Shown here: in pieces, positions 23,521-35,799 of the stretch
Layout: every line of letters starts with the position of its first letter
Position numbering within the stretch: position 1 is the stretch's first letter
From: Acanthosepion esculentum
Taxonomy: Eukaryota; Mollusca; Cephalopoda; Sepiida; Sepiidae
Reading direction: 5' to 3'
DNA: 64,000 bases
NCBI GenBank assembly: GCA_964036315.1
Contig: OZ038479.1
Span: 59,043,746 to 59,107,745 of the forward strand
Notes under the pieces: generated by a model
Told to the model about the DNA's origin: nothing
Seen by the model: only the letters and a program-made list of their open reading frames with translations
Database searches by the model: none
Translations under genes and position numbers: made by a program

Positions 23521-26500
23521 AATTAATACCATAAGCATTTTGTTTTTGACGATAAAATTTTGTTTTTAAGTTTTGGGCGTTTTTTTTTTTTTTGTTTTTT
23601 TTGTTGTTGTTCATGATATGCTGTTTCTCAGCGAAAAAGTGAAGGTATAGGTTTGTTCACTTTTTCGCTAAAAAATGAGCATATCCTGATAAAAAAGGCC
23701 CCAAACTTAATAAAAACAAAGTTTTATCGTGAAAAAATTTGTTATTAATAAGAGGAGAGACCAAAGTATTTTTTATTCCTTTTTAGCACGTTTGAAATTT
23801 TGGTTGAAAACCTTGTTTTTGTTTTGTTTTGTTTTTTTTTTGTTTTTTTTTTTTAGTTCAGCGGCCACCTAATTTAGCATTAGGTTTTTTTAGTGCCTTT
23901 TTCAATTGAAACCACTTTAATGGGGAAATTTTTGCGAAGATCAAATAATTGTTGGATTTTAAAGAAACTTTCAGAACTTATTCAAAAATAACTTACTTTA
24001 GAAATGTTTGTTTTTTAGAAAGTCATGGTAATTTTTTTTTTTTTTTTTACATCTGTTACGCCATTTGCTTAATTTTATGAAAACTTTAAAACTTGAAACT
24101 GTGTAACTGTAATTCTTCATTTTAATGAAGAAGACTTTGAAGAATATAAATTTTATAAATCATTAATTTTTTTGTAAAATTTCACATGCATCTAACCAAG
24201 CTTTAGCTCTGAATTGTAAAATACAAAACCCAATAAAACTAAGACATTAATTAATTAAAAAAGCTTTTAATGGCTTTTATGAATAATATATATTGAGGAC
24301 ATTTTTGTCTGAAGCTAAAGTTTTTTTCAATGAAAAATGAATTTTTACCAGAATTTTTTTTTTTTTTCGTAATTTTAAATACAAAAACGTGAAAAAATTG
24401 TTTTAAAATTAAGTTTAAAACTGTGTATCTAGAAATGTTCTTATTAAAAGACTATTTTTTTTACAGATCATAAATTAGAAAGCTAATTACAATCTTACAT
24501 ATCTCTATTTTTAAAATAATTTTTAATATGCCAAAAAAATGTATTAAAATCGTCTCTGACAAAAAACTATGAAAGCACAATTCTGAAAAAATGTCACGTG
24601 TGCAAGAGTTATTTCCCTGATAGCGAGCAATCATTCCTCATTATTAGCATGACTCCGAGCATTAGGTTGGAGTTCTTGAGGAGCATGGAACCACATTTTA
24701 GTTGCTGTTGTTCCCAGGTCTAAACTGACCCAGGGTGGTACTACCTGTTACGGCCCCAACTATGGGCAAATAGTGGGGGGAAAAATCTCATTTTATAAAT
24801 GAGTTACCTGTTTCATTTATGAAATGACATTTTATTTAATTTTTATATTGTCTCAGGAAAAAATTTCATAACTGAGACAATATAAGACAATAAAAAAAAA
24901 TACCATAAAATTTTATAATAGGTGTACATAAAAATTAGGTTACTCTTTTTTTGTCTGTGGTAAAATTTGAATTCTAAATGTATTTTTTGTATTTTAAATG
25001 TTATTTTTATTCCAGAACTCTTTAAATGTAAGGTAAAAATAATTGAATTCTTGAAAGTGTATTTTTTTTTATTTTACTCTACTAACCAGGTTCACTTAAA
25101 ATTAGCACAAATTTTGTCACTTCTGTCCTACCATCCAATAAATTCCCTTGACGTAAGTTGTCAATACATTGACATACATCAATTCAACACTCCCAAAACC
25201 AATCACTCTACTCTTAAAAAATTTTCTGCTAAAAAAGTAAGTAATGTTTCTTTCAAATTACATTAAGTATACTTTAAATTTTCGAAGTTTTCTAAAATAA
25301 CTTTTGAAAACAAAATATAATTGAATTTTACAAAATTTTTAAACAGAGAATTTCACTTTTGTTTACGAAGTTGTCAAAAATGGCTGACATAATTGGTTTT
25401 ATGTAAATTTTGATGACTCAAAAAAACAAGATTTTTAGCTAAAATCTCAGACATTAAAAAATTTAAAAAAATACTCAAAAAATACTGTGCTCTTAATAAT
25501 GACATAAACATTTAGACAATAAAACAATTGTTTAATCAAGTTTGGGGCCTTTTTTCATCAGGGCATGCTCTTTTTTAGCAAATTTTTGACATACTTAGTG
25601 AAGCTGTAATAATAATGAATTCTTGTTTAAATAATAAAACAAATTTTAAAAGGTAGCCTTTCCACAAATGTTATTGGTATTTTGTAAATAATCATGCTTA
25701 TTGTTTATGTTATTATTAAGTCCATTGGCAGAGTTAGGGTTTTTTGGGGGGGTGCTTTGTAAATAATCACTTTTTAGACCTCAAATTTAATTTAATTTAA
25801 TTAAAAAATTTTAAACCTTAAAATTGTTCATGTTAAGTCCTTTCCAGCATTTGTTTTTTTTGTTTGTTTTTTTTTTTTGTAAATAATGATGCTGTTTTAA
25901 AACCACAAATTTAATAACCCAAAACTTGGGTTACTTTTTAAATTTAGCGCATTCATCTTAGTTTGCGCATTGTGTATACAATAATCGAGACAAGTGAAGC
26001 TTCTACGTATGACTACTTGAGGCTAATGTATGTAAACAATGCTAGTAATGGCTGCTGGGATGTAGCAGTGATAACTCCTAAATGGTAGATTTCTGCAAAC
26101 TTTTACTGTTATTTTCGAAATAAGCATGTAAATTTCCACCAAAATGGAAATTTTAATTACATTTGGTTTGTGGGGCTTAATCTGAAAATTTACCTTAGTA
26201 AGAGGAAAGAACAAAGTAATTTTTTAAAACTTTTACAACCTTATAACAATTTGGTTTACAAATTTTTTTTTATTTTTTATTTTTTTTTTTTAAGTGTCAA
26301 TGGTGTAACAGAGCTGGTAATGGAAATTTTTGTTCCTATTTTCTGGTAAAATAACACATTAATTTGGAAAGTCTTGCAAAAACCAATAATTGTCAGATTT
26401 TAATGAATGAATTTATTTTTTAAATTACTTTTAGAAAATCTTCGTAAAAATATTTTTCTTTTTTTTTTACTTCTGTTGATCCTCACTTACATAATTTCAT

Positions 26501-26742
26501 GAAATTTTCTAGAATTTAAAATCATCAAGGAAATGTGTTTTATTAAAAACAGGACTCCTTCGAGAATGTAAATCAATTTTTTCAAAAAACCTGCTCCAAA
26601 TTATAAAATAAAACTACAATAAAAGTATCTAATAATTTAATTAGTTAACATTTAATTGCTTTTATAAATTAATATATTAAGGACATCAGACTAATGTCCT
26701 TAATAAATATTTTCAATGAATAATAAATTTTTACAAGAATTG
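23521..26742. repeat. AT-rich mosaic of dispersed-repeat modules
   Basis: It contains module C (plus at about 23540-23625, minus at about 23640-23770, plus at 25490-25600) and an AGCTCTGAATTGTAAAATAC module at 24208-24360. That last module is also at 44670-44820, at 26580-26740 and, inverted, at 7400-7530. An inverted repeat ATATTGTCTCAG/CTGAGACAATAT lies at about 24845-24887. Long homopolymer T and A runs are frequent. There is no gene. Confidence 0.55.
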
Positions 26743-27046
26743 TTTGCATCATCTATATTTCTGAGATGAAGTATTATGTACACTATTTACATTATTCGGA
26801 CTATTGTCCTCATCTTTGTCGCCATGTTTATCACGTTTCAGCTGTTGTACGCTCCGGTCTTCTTCATGTGGTTGGAATGTTGAACTGAACCCCTTATTTT
26901 GCTCACTGGGGTAGACTGTTCTAGTTCCACGTGCCATGTCTAATGGATGTCAGTAATCTCCTGTTAATTCTCCTCTGGAAGCTCTCCACTGCCTTAACCA
27001 GGTATTGAATCTAACCAACGCCTTTATCCACTGTGCCATGTGTCCT
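26743..27046 (-). mobile_element. tRNA-headed SINE, minus copy of inverted pair
   Basis: This is the mirror image of 27051-27354, separated from it by a 4-nt loop. It has the same tRNA-like head and the same tail as its partner, with a gap of about 27 nt near 26998. The tail (encoding-like words GTRTVY, EQNKGFSS, DNSPNNVN) is shared with the end of the Penelope-like element at 37970-38075. Confidence 0.75.
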
Positions 27047-27050
27047 CAAG

Positions 27051-27354
27051 GACACATGGCACAGTGGATAAAGGTGTTGGCTAGATTCAGTGACAGGACC
27101 CAAAAAGTGTGAGTTATATACCTGGTTATAAGGCAGTGGAGAACTTTCAGAGGTGAATTAACAGGAGATTACTGACATCCATTAGACATGGCACGTGGAA
27201 CTAGAACAGTCTACTCCAGTGAGCAAAATAAAGGGTTCAGTTCCATATTCCAACCACATGAAGAATCCCGGAGCATACAACGGCTGAAACATTGTGATAA
27301 ACATGGTGACAAAGATGAGGATAATAGTCCGAATAATGTAAATAATTGTTTGCA
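27051..27354 (+). mobile_element. tRNA-headed SINE, plus copy of inverted pair
   Basis: The head contains TGGCACAGTGG at 27058-27068, a full match to the polymerase III A-box consensus TRGCNNAGYNGG apart from one fewer base. A decayed B box (GTGAGTTATATACC) follows at about 27109. The tail from about 27188 to 27350 resembles the 3' end of the Penelope-like element at 37970-38075, ending in GAATAATGTAAATAAT. A tRNA head joined to a retroelement tail is the normal SINE plan. The copy is presumably inactive. Confidence 0.75.
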
Positions 27355-28061
27355 TTTTTTTAATTATAATAATTTATATAAAGTTTTAAAAATGTTTTAA
27401 AAATTCTTCCAAACATTGTCAAAGTTAAGTTAGTAAGTTAATAAGTGAAGACTATATTTACTAAGTGAAAATTGAAAAGCTTAATACAAATCATAACATC
27501 AAAAATTTTTACAATAATTAAAAACGTGTTTGTTTTTTTTTTTGTGTGTCCAAAAGTTCTTTTAAGTTTCACGTTTCATACATGACATTATCATTAAAAG
27601 GTCACATGTTTCAATGGTTGCCCCCCTTATGGTAAATCCCTTCATATAAACCTTTTTGGCTGTGGGCAATTCTTTCATTTTACTTTTGTTTCATCATTCT
27701 TCTTGCATCTCAACAGGCTTTGAAAATCATCCCTTCAAAATTTAAAAAGTAAGTTTTATTTTTTCTTTCCTATTTCACTAAATATTTTTAATTTATGTAT
27801 GTATTTATTTTACTTTAGTGTGGGTCATACATCAAGTAATTTATGTTTTTAGTTTTACTTAAGAAAAATTTGTTTTTATTTAGTTTTTTAATTTTGATGT
27901 TTAAGTTTCTTTATTCTTTTTTGTGAGAGTTATATTTTGATAAAAAACATTTGAAAGGCAAACCCTTATTTTATTAAAAACTTAAAGTTTAATTTAATTA
28001 TTTTTATACTTTATTTCATTTACATTGGAAATTAATTTCCTTTTCTCATTTTAAATGTGGT

Positions 28062-28622
28062 AGGTACCTCCACTAATTCGTGATACCTAAATTTTAAAAA
28101 CAAATGAAAATTGAAAAAGCTTACTTGAAGCTTTCATTTTAGCTTTAATTGAAAGGTAAAGGATTAAAAAAAAAATTACCATTTCCAGTAAGCAAAATAC
28201 TCTGGTTCGTATATTTCAAATAGAAATTATATATTGAGTAGAATGTTTTTTTTTGTTTGTTTGTTTTGGTAAAAAACAATAATAAAATCTTGTCACTTTT
28301 TTGGTAAACAAAAGTTAATTCATGTTTTTTTTAAAATTTTGCAAAATACAATATATTTTTCTGAAACGTTATTTGAGGAAAATTCCATAATTTAAAGTTA
28401 AATTAATCTGATTTAAAACAAAACATTTTAAATGTGTACACTGGTGACAAAATAATTTTAACCTAAATTTCAAATATGTAGAAAGGATTAAAAAATTTAA
28501 TTAAATAATAAAAAATACTTTAGTCTTTCCTGTTAATACTAACATTTTGACAATAAAACTTTCTTGTTAAGTTTGTGGTGTTTTTTCATCGTGCTTTGCT
28601 GTTTTTTAGTGGAGGTACTTTT
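28062..28622. mobile_element. Candidate inverted-repeat element with TACCTCCACTAA ends
   Basis: The left end reads GGTACCTCCACTAAT (about 28064) and the right end TTTTTAGTGGAGGTAC (about 28607-28619), so the ends are inverted copies over about 12 bp. The right end includes module C. A partner copy at 31855-32720 keeps the same internal order but its ends have decayed. There is no ORF, so it would be a non-autonomous DNA transposon, if real. Confidence 0.45.
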
Positions 28623-31600
28623 TGTATGAAAGAAAAATATGAACTCCATGTGACTAAAATAAATGAATGTTAATTGTAAAATGTGTTAGTAATTGTTTAT
28701 TAACTATTAGTATTAAGATTTAAAAATTTAATAAAATTGTCCTAATTTTAAAAATAAATAAATGGGGCTGGGGGGGATAAGATTAAAAAAAAATATTTTT
28801 ACCAAAAATAATTTCATTCATTTGTCTAAGTCCTGAAAGTTTCAGTAAAATCCAACAATTATTTGAATTTGATTAAAAATAAAAAAAGAAAGAAGTCAAT
28901 GTGTTCATTTTCATGCTTACTTTATCCTAATTTTTAAATTTTCAGCTGGGGAGAACAGAAGATTTGAGCCAAGACAGCAGCATCCCAACTGGATGACCAA
29001 TTCTGTGTGGCCATATTTTTGAGAAATTTCTCAAAGTATGGTTCAACACAGAGGATTTCAGGATGGCCTTCCCTGGAGAATGCAAAAAAAATGGTTTCCC
29101 TGAAATTCAAAAGCCTTTAGTTGGTACTCTATTACTAATCTATAAAAAACGGAACACAGGATACAATTTGTATAGCATTTAAAAACAAATGCAAAGTAGT
29201 GGCCCATTCTGTTGCTGCTGCTGCTACATCTTTTGTTGCCTCTACAACTGCCACCAGTTTCAACCCAGTGTGCATTTTCCACTCCTTATAAATGCTATGA
29301 AGACTAAACATTTTACAGAAAAGATTATCACAGACAATCACAAAAGTGGAAGTACTGAAGAAAAAAAATATAACTTTGGAAGAATGACATAATGAACATT
29401 GTCAAGGGGGTCAATGAAAAAATTAAGGTAGTAACCTAGCCCCAATATGTATTTTGTCACCTGAAAATGACTTCATTGGTAAACCATTAAAAACATGATA
29501 CCAATTCTCTACAGCAATTTATTTTGCAACATAACTGCCTGTTTAAAAGGGACTGTGGAAGTTTTAAGCAGGCAGTATAGTCATTCAACACAGTAGAGGT
29601 TTTTTCCCCACTCAGTGTTAAAATCGGTGAGGCAGCACGCCATGCTAGCTGAAAGCATCACTGTTGAATTCTGTGAAAGAAAGAAGCTTGCACATAATAC
29701 TTATCACTCGAACAGAAGGGATCATCAAGGCCAAGTGGAATAAAGTCAGGGAATTCATTGATCTGGATGCTAAGCAACTCGCCAATTAATTGGCACTGAC
29801 TTACAACAGAGAAAAGACTATTCTGACAAAGATTCAGCACCAAGAAGTAACTGCACAGAAAATCAAGATATGGGATTCTAGGCAAGAAACAAGGATGAGG
29901 ATCAAGAAAAAATTAAAACCTCTGACAGATCCGTCAATTTCTTCTCTGCAGATTGAATATTCAGATTGTGCAGAATAGGTACATCAGATAATCCTCGGTA
30001 ACATAATTGGCAAAAACCATCCGACATATTTGGACAATTTTTGGTCTAAACCGTGAATATGTTGGCTTTATCAGTTTTTGTACTTCTATTTTATGAGATT
30101 TACTCTCTCAGTGGTCATAAAGTTGACAAAGATTGCCAATTGGATAAATATGAAGGTGACACTGACTATATTATGTGGGAGTTATTTCTTGAGAAACAGC
30201 TCAGCATTGAGGACAATTGAAAAGAAAAACGGACCTTTTCAGGGCCGCAAATATTCCAAAAAGTCTTATAACTGTTATGCATGGTACAAATTTTATTTTT
30301 CATATATCATTTGCAGTATTGGATTTTGCTTAAATAAAATAGGTGTACAATTACCTTAGTAATAATAATATATAAGTACTTTAAAAATTTAATAAGTAAC
30401 ATTTCATAACCACGAGGATTGTGGCAGGGGGGGGGTGATATCACCCTTGAAATAATGATAATAAAGGAGGATATGTTGTAAAACAGAAAACACCAAGTGA
30501 AAGAGGCATTTCTGAATAACCAAGATGTTAATATGTTGTAAAGAATTTGAAATGTAAATGTTACAGAAAGTTAATTTAGAACACAAAATACAATCTTTTG
30601 TAAGTGTACAAAGGGTATCAGATTACTAATAGAAAATTACTGGAGCAAAATTAATTTGGAACTTTTAAAAAAATAAATAGATTTTGACACTATAAGAATT
30701 GAAAATTAAAATAAAGGATGTTTTGATCTAGAATTTATTTTTGAGACAAGACTCTAGTTTGCAAAGAGCAGCAGAACAATTTATAGTGAGGTGATAAACA
30801 GTAGCGTCTTGTTGTGAAACTTGGAAACCAATCAGTGAAACAGTAAATTGTTTATTGTCAGAGGAGTGAAGTTGTACTTTGCAGTATGTCAGTACATTCA
30901 CACTAGAAAAACAGATACATCACAAGCTAGTTCTCTTAATAAAGAGGCGAGCCAACCAGAAGACAGAGAGTTTTGAGTTAGTCTGTCTTTGAATGCAGTC
31001 AAACTGAGTGGAGATGTGTTAGAGATTGAAAAGGAAGCATCCGCTGTGTGTTGCTGAGGGTGAAGAAGCGAAATACCACCGTTAACATCTAAGTACTGCT
31101 ACTACTACTGAGAACGGGATCATCGAAGGTTGTAGTAGTTGCGCTAAGAACAGACCAAAAGGGGTTAAAACAAAGACCACACCTCTCCTTTACCAAAATA
31201 TTTCGAAGTGTTTGGTTTCACATACAAGAAACATTCAACCTTGTGCAACAAGAATTATTATTTTTTTGTGTGTTTCCTTTATTATAAAAAAAAACTTTTG
31301 ACCTTGAATCAAATTGACTTGGTTATATTTATTTTCTGTTAACCCGATTCTCACCCGACGAATTCACAGGTGGACCAACGGAGAGCTTAAAGATTTCTAT
31401 GATCTGATAACCACTCTCCAGGATCAAAACCTATCACAGTGTGGCTGGAGGGTGGCTTCAAATTGATATTGGGAACCGGAGACTTGTCTAACCTGTAATA
31501 CTGGACTATACCAGACCAACGGCCAGTCTTGTGGAGTGCATGGGTTCAGTGTGGTGAGGATATGGTGTTACAGGATATAAGAATAAAATGAAAAAATATA

Positions 31601-31849
31601 AATTAATTAATACTGTAAAATTTCAAATAATTGAGTTACCTCTATTATTGCATTTTATTATATTATCCCAGTTAATGAATTAGAAAGTTAATAACTGAGA
31701 TAATATTATAATTAATATAATTTTTATCTCAGTAATTAAATTAAAAATGGTAATAACTGTTATAATAATTAATAAATTTATTATATTATCTCAGTTATTG
31801 AATTTTTAATTTGATAACAGATAATAAAATACCATTATAGACCTTAAGT
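28623..31849. other. Noncoding stretch without recognised genes
   Basis: Positions 28790-28870 carry the CTGAAAGTTTCAGTAAAATC module. Positions 28945-29990 are less repetitive, with short open frames (for example 29790-29978) that I cannot assign. Positions 29535-29575 form an imperfect 14-bp hairpin (CTGCCTGTTTAAAA, one mismatch, 13-nt loop). Positions 30720-31580 have more balanced base content and may be LTR or promoter derived; no ends were found. Confidence 0.35.
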
Positions 31850-31854
31850 ATCAT

Positions 31855-32720
31855 GAATTACTCCACTAATTCACACTACCTAAGGTTTAAAGGGAATTTC
31901 TAAAACTTTAAATTCTTTTTAGAAGCTTTCATTTTTTCTTTAATTGATAGCTAAAAGATTAAATTCTCTAATTCCAGAAAGCAAAATATTGTGGGGTATC
32001 TCATAGAAATTAGAATGATTTTTAGCCTTTTTTCAGAATGGCCATTTTGGACAGTTTTGTAAACAAACGGTAATTCTGTTTAAAAAATCTTGCAAGAATA
32101 CAATATATATTTCTGAAATGTTATTTGCAGAAAATTAGCTAATCTAAAGTTAATCTGTTCTGAAACAAATATTACTTGTAGCATAAAATGTTCTATACAA
32201 GCATTTCTTAAACACAGGGTCTTGTTTTCATGTCTCCATCGATATATTGATGGCAAACCAGAATTGACATAGATTTATGAATTTTAAGTAAAAAAATTTC
32301 GTTTTTTAACTACCAGGTAATTTTTTAAAATTAGCAAACTGTTTTAATAAAAAAACATTTTGTTGACAATTTATTTCAAAAATAAATTCATTCACTCGTG
32401 AATAAATCCTGAAAGTGTCGCTAAATTCTGACACTTATTTGATTTTTGCAATACTTTGCAAATTAATGTTATTTTACCAGAAAACAGGTACAAAAATGTC
32501 CATTAGCAGCTCTGTTACACTGTTGATGCATAAAAAAAAAACATGATTTTTAACAAAAATTTTGAACATATTACAAAGTAAAAAAAATTTAAAGAAATAA
32601 AGAAAATAATTTGTTCTTTCCTCTTAATAATAACATGGCCATTTTGATGATGAAATATTGTTTTTATTAAGTTTAGGGCCTTTTTCATCATGGCATGCTC
32701 TTTTTTTCAGTGAATTATTT
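31855..32720 (+). repeat. Longer copy of the dispersed repeat (modules A to C in order)
   Basis: It shares with 28062-28622 a CACTAATTC start, an AAGCTTTCATTTT block and a CTGAAAxGTTATTTG block, and ends in module C at 32605-32720. It also includes the CTGAAAGTxTCxxTAAATTCTGACA block seen at 7770, 44200 and 45290. The flank at 31650-31810 has inverted ATTATCTCAGTTAT words. Confidence 0.55.
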
Positions 32721-32969
32721 ACTGTTTATTAAGTAATTTCACATATCTTTGATGAATGCTTCCTTACACTTGAATAGTTTGGTTCATTCTTTTTAAAGTT
32801 GAAAACAAAATGTATTGAAATTACTGATGTCTTTGTTCATCTATGGAAAATAAGTGAACGAGGATTGTTAAAACCTACAACCTCTTTGGTTTGAAAGATA
32901 ATTTTATTTTGTAATAGATTCAGCTTTACATTATAGTCAACAAATTTGTGTATCCTTATTGACTTTGAA

Positions 32970-33164
32970 TATTGTATTGTTAAGATGTGAAGACTGTCAA
33001 CTAACTGCAATTTATTTGATCATCACTGATTGCTGCAATGTTATCCCAATGCTAGATTAACTTAGCCTTAGTGTATAAATACATGCATGTATTACATTAT
33101 AAACTGATTTCATATATTATTCACTGTCTCTGCTAATTTATCCTGTATTGCTTTTTGTTCACAG
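32970..33164 (+). promoter_or_regulatory. Conserved intron end and splice acceptor, ZNF-B
   Basis: TATATTATTCACTGTCTC, a T-rich tract and TTGTTCACAG end at 33164. The block is shared with ZNF-A and ZNF-C at the same distance from their finger arrays. Confidence 0.7.
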
Positions 33165-33401
33165 ATGATTCAGCTGTATAAAAGGCCTTACGTAAACCTT
33201 ATTATTGTGGATTTAAATGAAGAAAACAAGACACTCAATGTTCCATCAAGAACAAAGAAATTTATATTACACTCTTTCAGAAAAAGATGTGTATCTACAT
33301 TTTCAAAAGCATCACAGTTAAAATTATCTGGCCAAAAATCATGCATTTGTAGATGTGTGATTTGTCTTTTCTACAAAAAAACAAGTGTTACATTTGAGTA
33401 A
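33165..33401 (+). CDS. 78-codon frame at the start of the ZNF-B exon
   Basis: It starts with ATG at the first base after the acceptor and ends at a single TGA 15 nt before the ZNF-B start, in the same frame. Its last third reads like worn fingers (CVSTFSKAS, CRCVICLF). Homologous DNA at the same place in ZNF-A and ZNF-C is not open. It may be a translated upstream ORF, a remnant of the ancestral N-terminus, or plain 5' UTR. The N-terminal part (NLIIVDLNEENKT) matches no domain I know. Confidence 0.35.
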   Translation: MIQLYKRPYVNLIIVDLNEENKTLNVPSRTKKFILHSFRKRCVSTFSKASQLKLSGQKSCICRCVICLFYKKTSVTFE

Positions 33402-33416
33402 ACATTAAAGAAAAGA

Positions 33417-34370
33417 ATGGAAACATTCACAGGAGAGAATGGAACTTCCTGTGAAGTTTGTGGATTTATTTTTAAGCAGAAGTCACATTTGGTGCAACAT
33501 ATGAGAATTCACACTGGTGAGAAACCATATTCTTGTGAAGTTTGCGGATCTTCATTTTCAGTCAACTCAAGTTTGGTACGTCATATGCGAACACACACTG
33601 GAGAGAAACCCTATTCTTGTGATGTTTGTGGGTTTGCATTTTCAGACAAGTCAAATTTAGTGTGCCATAAACGAATACATACCGGAGAAAAACCATATAC
33701 TTGTGAAGTTTGTGGATTTGCATGTTCACGAAGTTCATATATGGTGAGTCATATGCGAAAACACAATGGAGAGAAACCATATTCTTGTGAAGTTTGTGGA
33801 TCTAGATTTTCACAGAGGGTACATTTGACAATCCATATGTATGCTCACACTGGAAAGAAACCACATTCTTGTGAAGTTTGTGGATCTTCATTTTCACGTA
33901 AGTCAAATTTGGTGCGTCATATGCAAACACACACTGGTGAGAAACCATATTCTTGTGATATTTGTGGATCAGTAATTTCAGACAAGTCAAGTTTAGTATG
34001 CCATATGCGGATACATACAAGAGAGAAACCATATTCTTGTGAAGTTTGTGGTTTTGCATGTTCACGGAGTTCATATATGGTGATGCATATGCGAACACAC
34101 ACTGGAGAGAAACCATATTCTTGTGAAGTTTGTGGATCTGCCTTTTCACGAAGTTCATATATTGTAAGACATATGCGAACACACACTGGAGAGAAACCAT
34201 ATTCTTGTGAAGTTTGTGGTTGTGCCTTTTCAGAGAAGACAGGTTTGGTGAACCATATGCGAACACACACTGGAGAGAAACCATATTCTTGTGAACTTTG
34301 CGGATCAGCATTTTTATGGCAGTCATATTTAGTGAAGCATATGTCTACACACACTGAAAAGAAACTATAA
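33417..34370 (+). CDS. C2H2 zinc-finger protein ZNF-B, 317 aa
   Basis: This is a predicted nuclear DNA-binding protein of 11 consecutive C2H2 fingers after a 9-residue leader (METFTGENG). All eleven keep C-x2-C and H-x3-H, and linkers are TGEKP or close variants (TGKKP, TREKP, NGEKP). Two fingers (4 and 8) have an unusual CSRSSYMV recognition segment and fingers 3 and 7 a SDKSxLVCH segment, evidence of internal block duplication. The protein ends in THTEKKL at a TAA. That stop falls on the Tyr codon of what would be finger 12, whose zinc ligands are still intact downstream. No effector domain is seen. Start choice rests on the first ATG in frame and on the matching MEKYTGEKP start in ZNF-A. 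Confidence 0.92.
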   Translation: METFTGENGTSCEVCGFIFKQKSHLVQHMRIHTGEKPYSCEVCGSSFSVNSSLVRHMRTHTGEKPYSCDVCGFAFSDKSNLVCHKRIHTGEKPYTCEVCGFACSRSSYMVSHMRKHNGEKPYSCEVCGSRFSQRVHLTIHMYAHTGKKPHSCEVCGSSFSRKSNLVRHMQTHTGEKPYSCDICGSVISDKSSLVCHMRIHTREKPYSCEVCGFACSRSSYMVMHMRTHTGEKPYSCEVCGSAFSRSSYIVRHMRTHTGEKPYSCEVCGCAFSEKTGLVNHMRTHTGEKPYSCELCGSAFLWQSYLVKHMSTHTEKKL

Positions 34371-34863
34371 TTGTGTGAAGTTTGTGAAATAGCATTTCCA
34401 TGGAAGTCGTATTTGGTGAGTCATCAGTGTATGCACACTGGAGAGAAACTTCAGATTCATTTTCTGACAACTCAAGTTGGGTGCCTCATCTGAATATACA
34501 ATGGATAGAAACTGTATCATTGCACAGATTTAGTTTCTGCATTACTATAAAATTCAGTTTTTGTGCATCAAAATCCACTCGTATGAAAAAAATATCCTTT
34601 ACTGAGAAGTCATAATTCCTTTCTGATATGGATCATACACTGGAAAAAACACATTCTAGTAAAAACTAATGTTATTTTTAAATACTGCAAAATTCTATAG
34701 ACATGTAGGACTATTCACTGAAGAGAAACCTTACTTTTGTGAACTATATAGTCAAAATTTTCAAGGATTTTTCAGCAGAATATGTCTTTGGAAATACATG
34801 CTGCTTATTAATCTAGGTCAGTTGAAGCATTATCTTCAAAAAGTTCTCATTTACAAATAAACA
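34371..34863 (+). pseudogene. Fossil fingers downstream of the ZNF-B stop
   Basis: Immediately after the stop the same frame reads LCEVCEIAFPWKSYLVSH, a finger with all four ligands, then decays. A later remnant at about 34670-34860 contains FYRHVGLFTEEKPYFCELY. These show that the array once extended at least three units further. An AATAAA lies at about 34856. Confidence 0.75.
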
Positions 34864-35550
34864 TGATGACATGCAAACCATCATTTTAATTAATATGTTC
34901 ACAAAATCTAAGTCTGCAAACAACTGTGAAATCCTAAATGAAATGTCAAATCTGCATTTTTTACTGAAAACATAAAGACAGAAACATAATAGAAGAGAAA
35001 ATATAAGTGTTATAACCTAGGGAAGATTACTGAATAGAATAATCAAATGAAGGTTGGTAATGAACAATAATACTTAGGACAAGAACAACATATATAAGAT
35101 TTGCCAGTGGTGCGTAGAAGTAGTAGTCAACTGATATCCACAATGACCAACATACAGTATTTACTGCTGTGTATATGTGAATGGAAACATACCCATTATC
35201 GTCCATAGGTATGCTACAACAATAAATTAAAAGTTAATGCATACAAATGCAATCAGGATAATTCAGTGTATGAAAATTTGGGATGCATTGTTTGATTATT
35301 TAATTTGCTGTGTAATACATGAATGAAATGAAATATTTTAAAGAATCAGGTCAATATGAATTGATTTATTCCATATTAAGAAAATATTTTCTGAGAAATA
35401 TTCAGTATACAAATTGAAACAGGAAAATTCAATGTATGAAAATTTTGAATAGTATTTTATATTGATGAATGAATGATGTTCGACTGAATCTGACAGTAGT
35501 CTCTTTTTTAATATTATTTTAAGAGGTTTTATGAATTTTTCAACATTTTA
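34864..35550 (+). repeat. 3' flank shared by ZNF-B, ZNF-C and a fossil locus
   Basis: Positions 35240-35480 carry ATGCAATCAGGA, TTCAGTGTATGAAAATTTGG, CATTGTTTGATTATTTAATT and TCAATATGAATTGATTTATT. The same words occur in the same order at 51270-51550 and, on the minus strand, at 60240-60560. It is probably 3' UTR of the duplicated gene. Confidence 0.7.
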
Positions 35551-35799
35551 AAACATTCACCTGTATTGTAAAATTATTAAAATCTATGAAACAATATTCA
35601 AATATTTTTTTATGCTGTGTACATGTGTAGACTGGAAATAGTCAAGTTTATGAATTGTTACCTAATGGTGATGAGATATAGTGTGCAATGGATAAATTGT
35701 CTAAATTAAGCAAGAATGAAAATAACATTGGTGTCTCATTTTAACAGATATATTTACCAAACTTATACAAAAATATCTTGAAATACTAAAGAGTAAATT

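Noticed and set aside
26749..27400. Two short protein genes (62 and 70 codons) with MARGTRTVY starts on opposite strands
   Set aside because: They are the two arms of the SINE pair, and the coding-like words are inherited from the tail of a Penelope-like element.
30720..31600. Possible LTR or retroviral leader
   Set aside because: Composition and a GACGAATTCACAGGTGGACC word looked like an LTR end plus primer site, but no matching start, inverted ends or duplication could be found.
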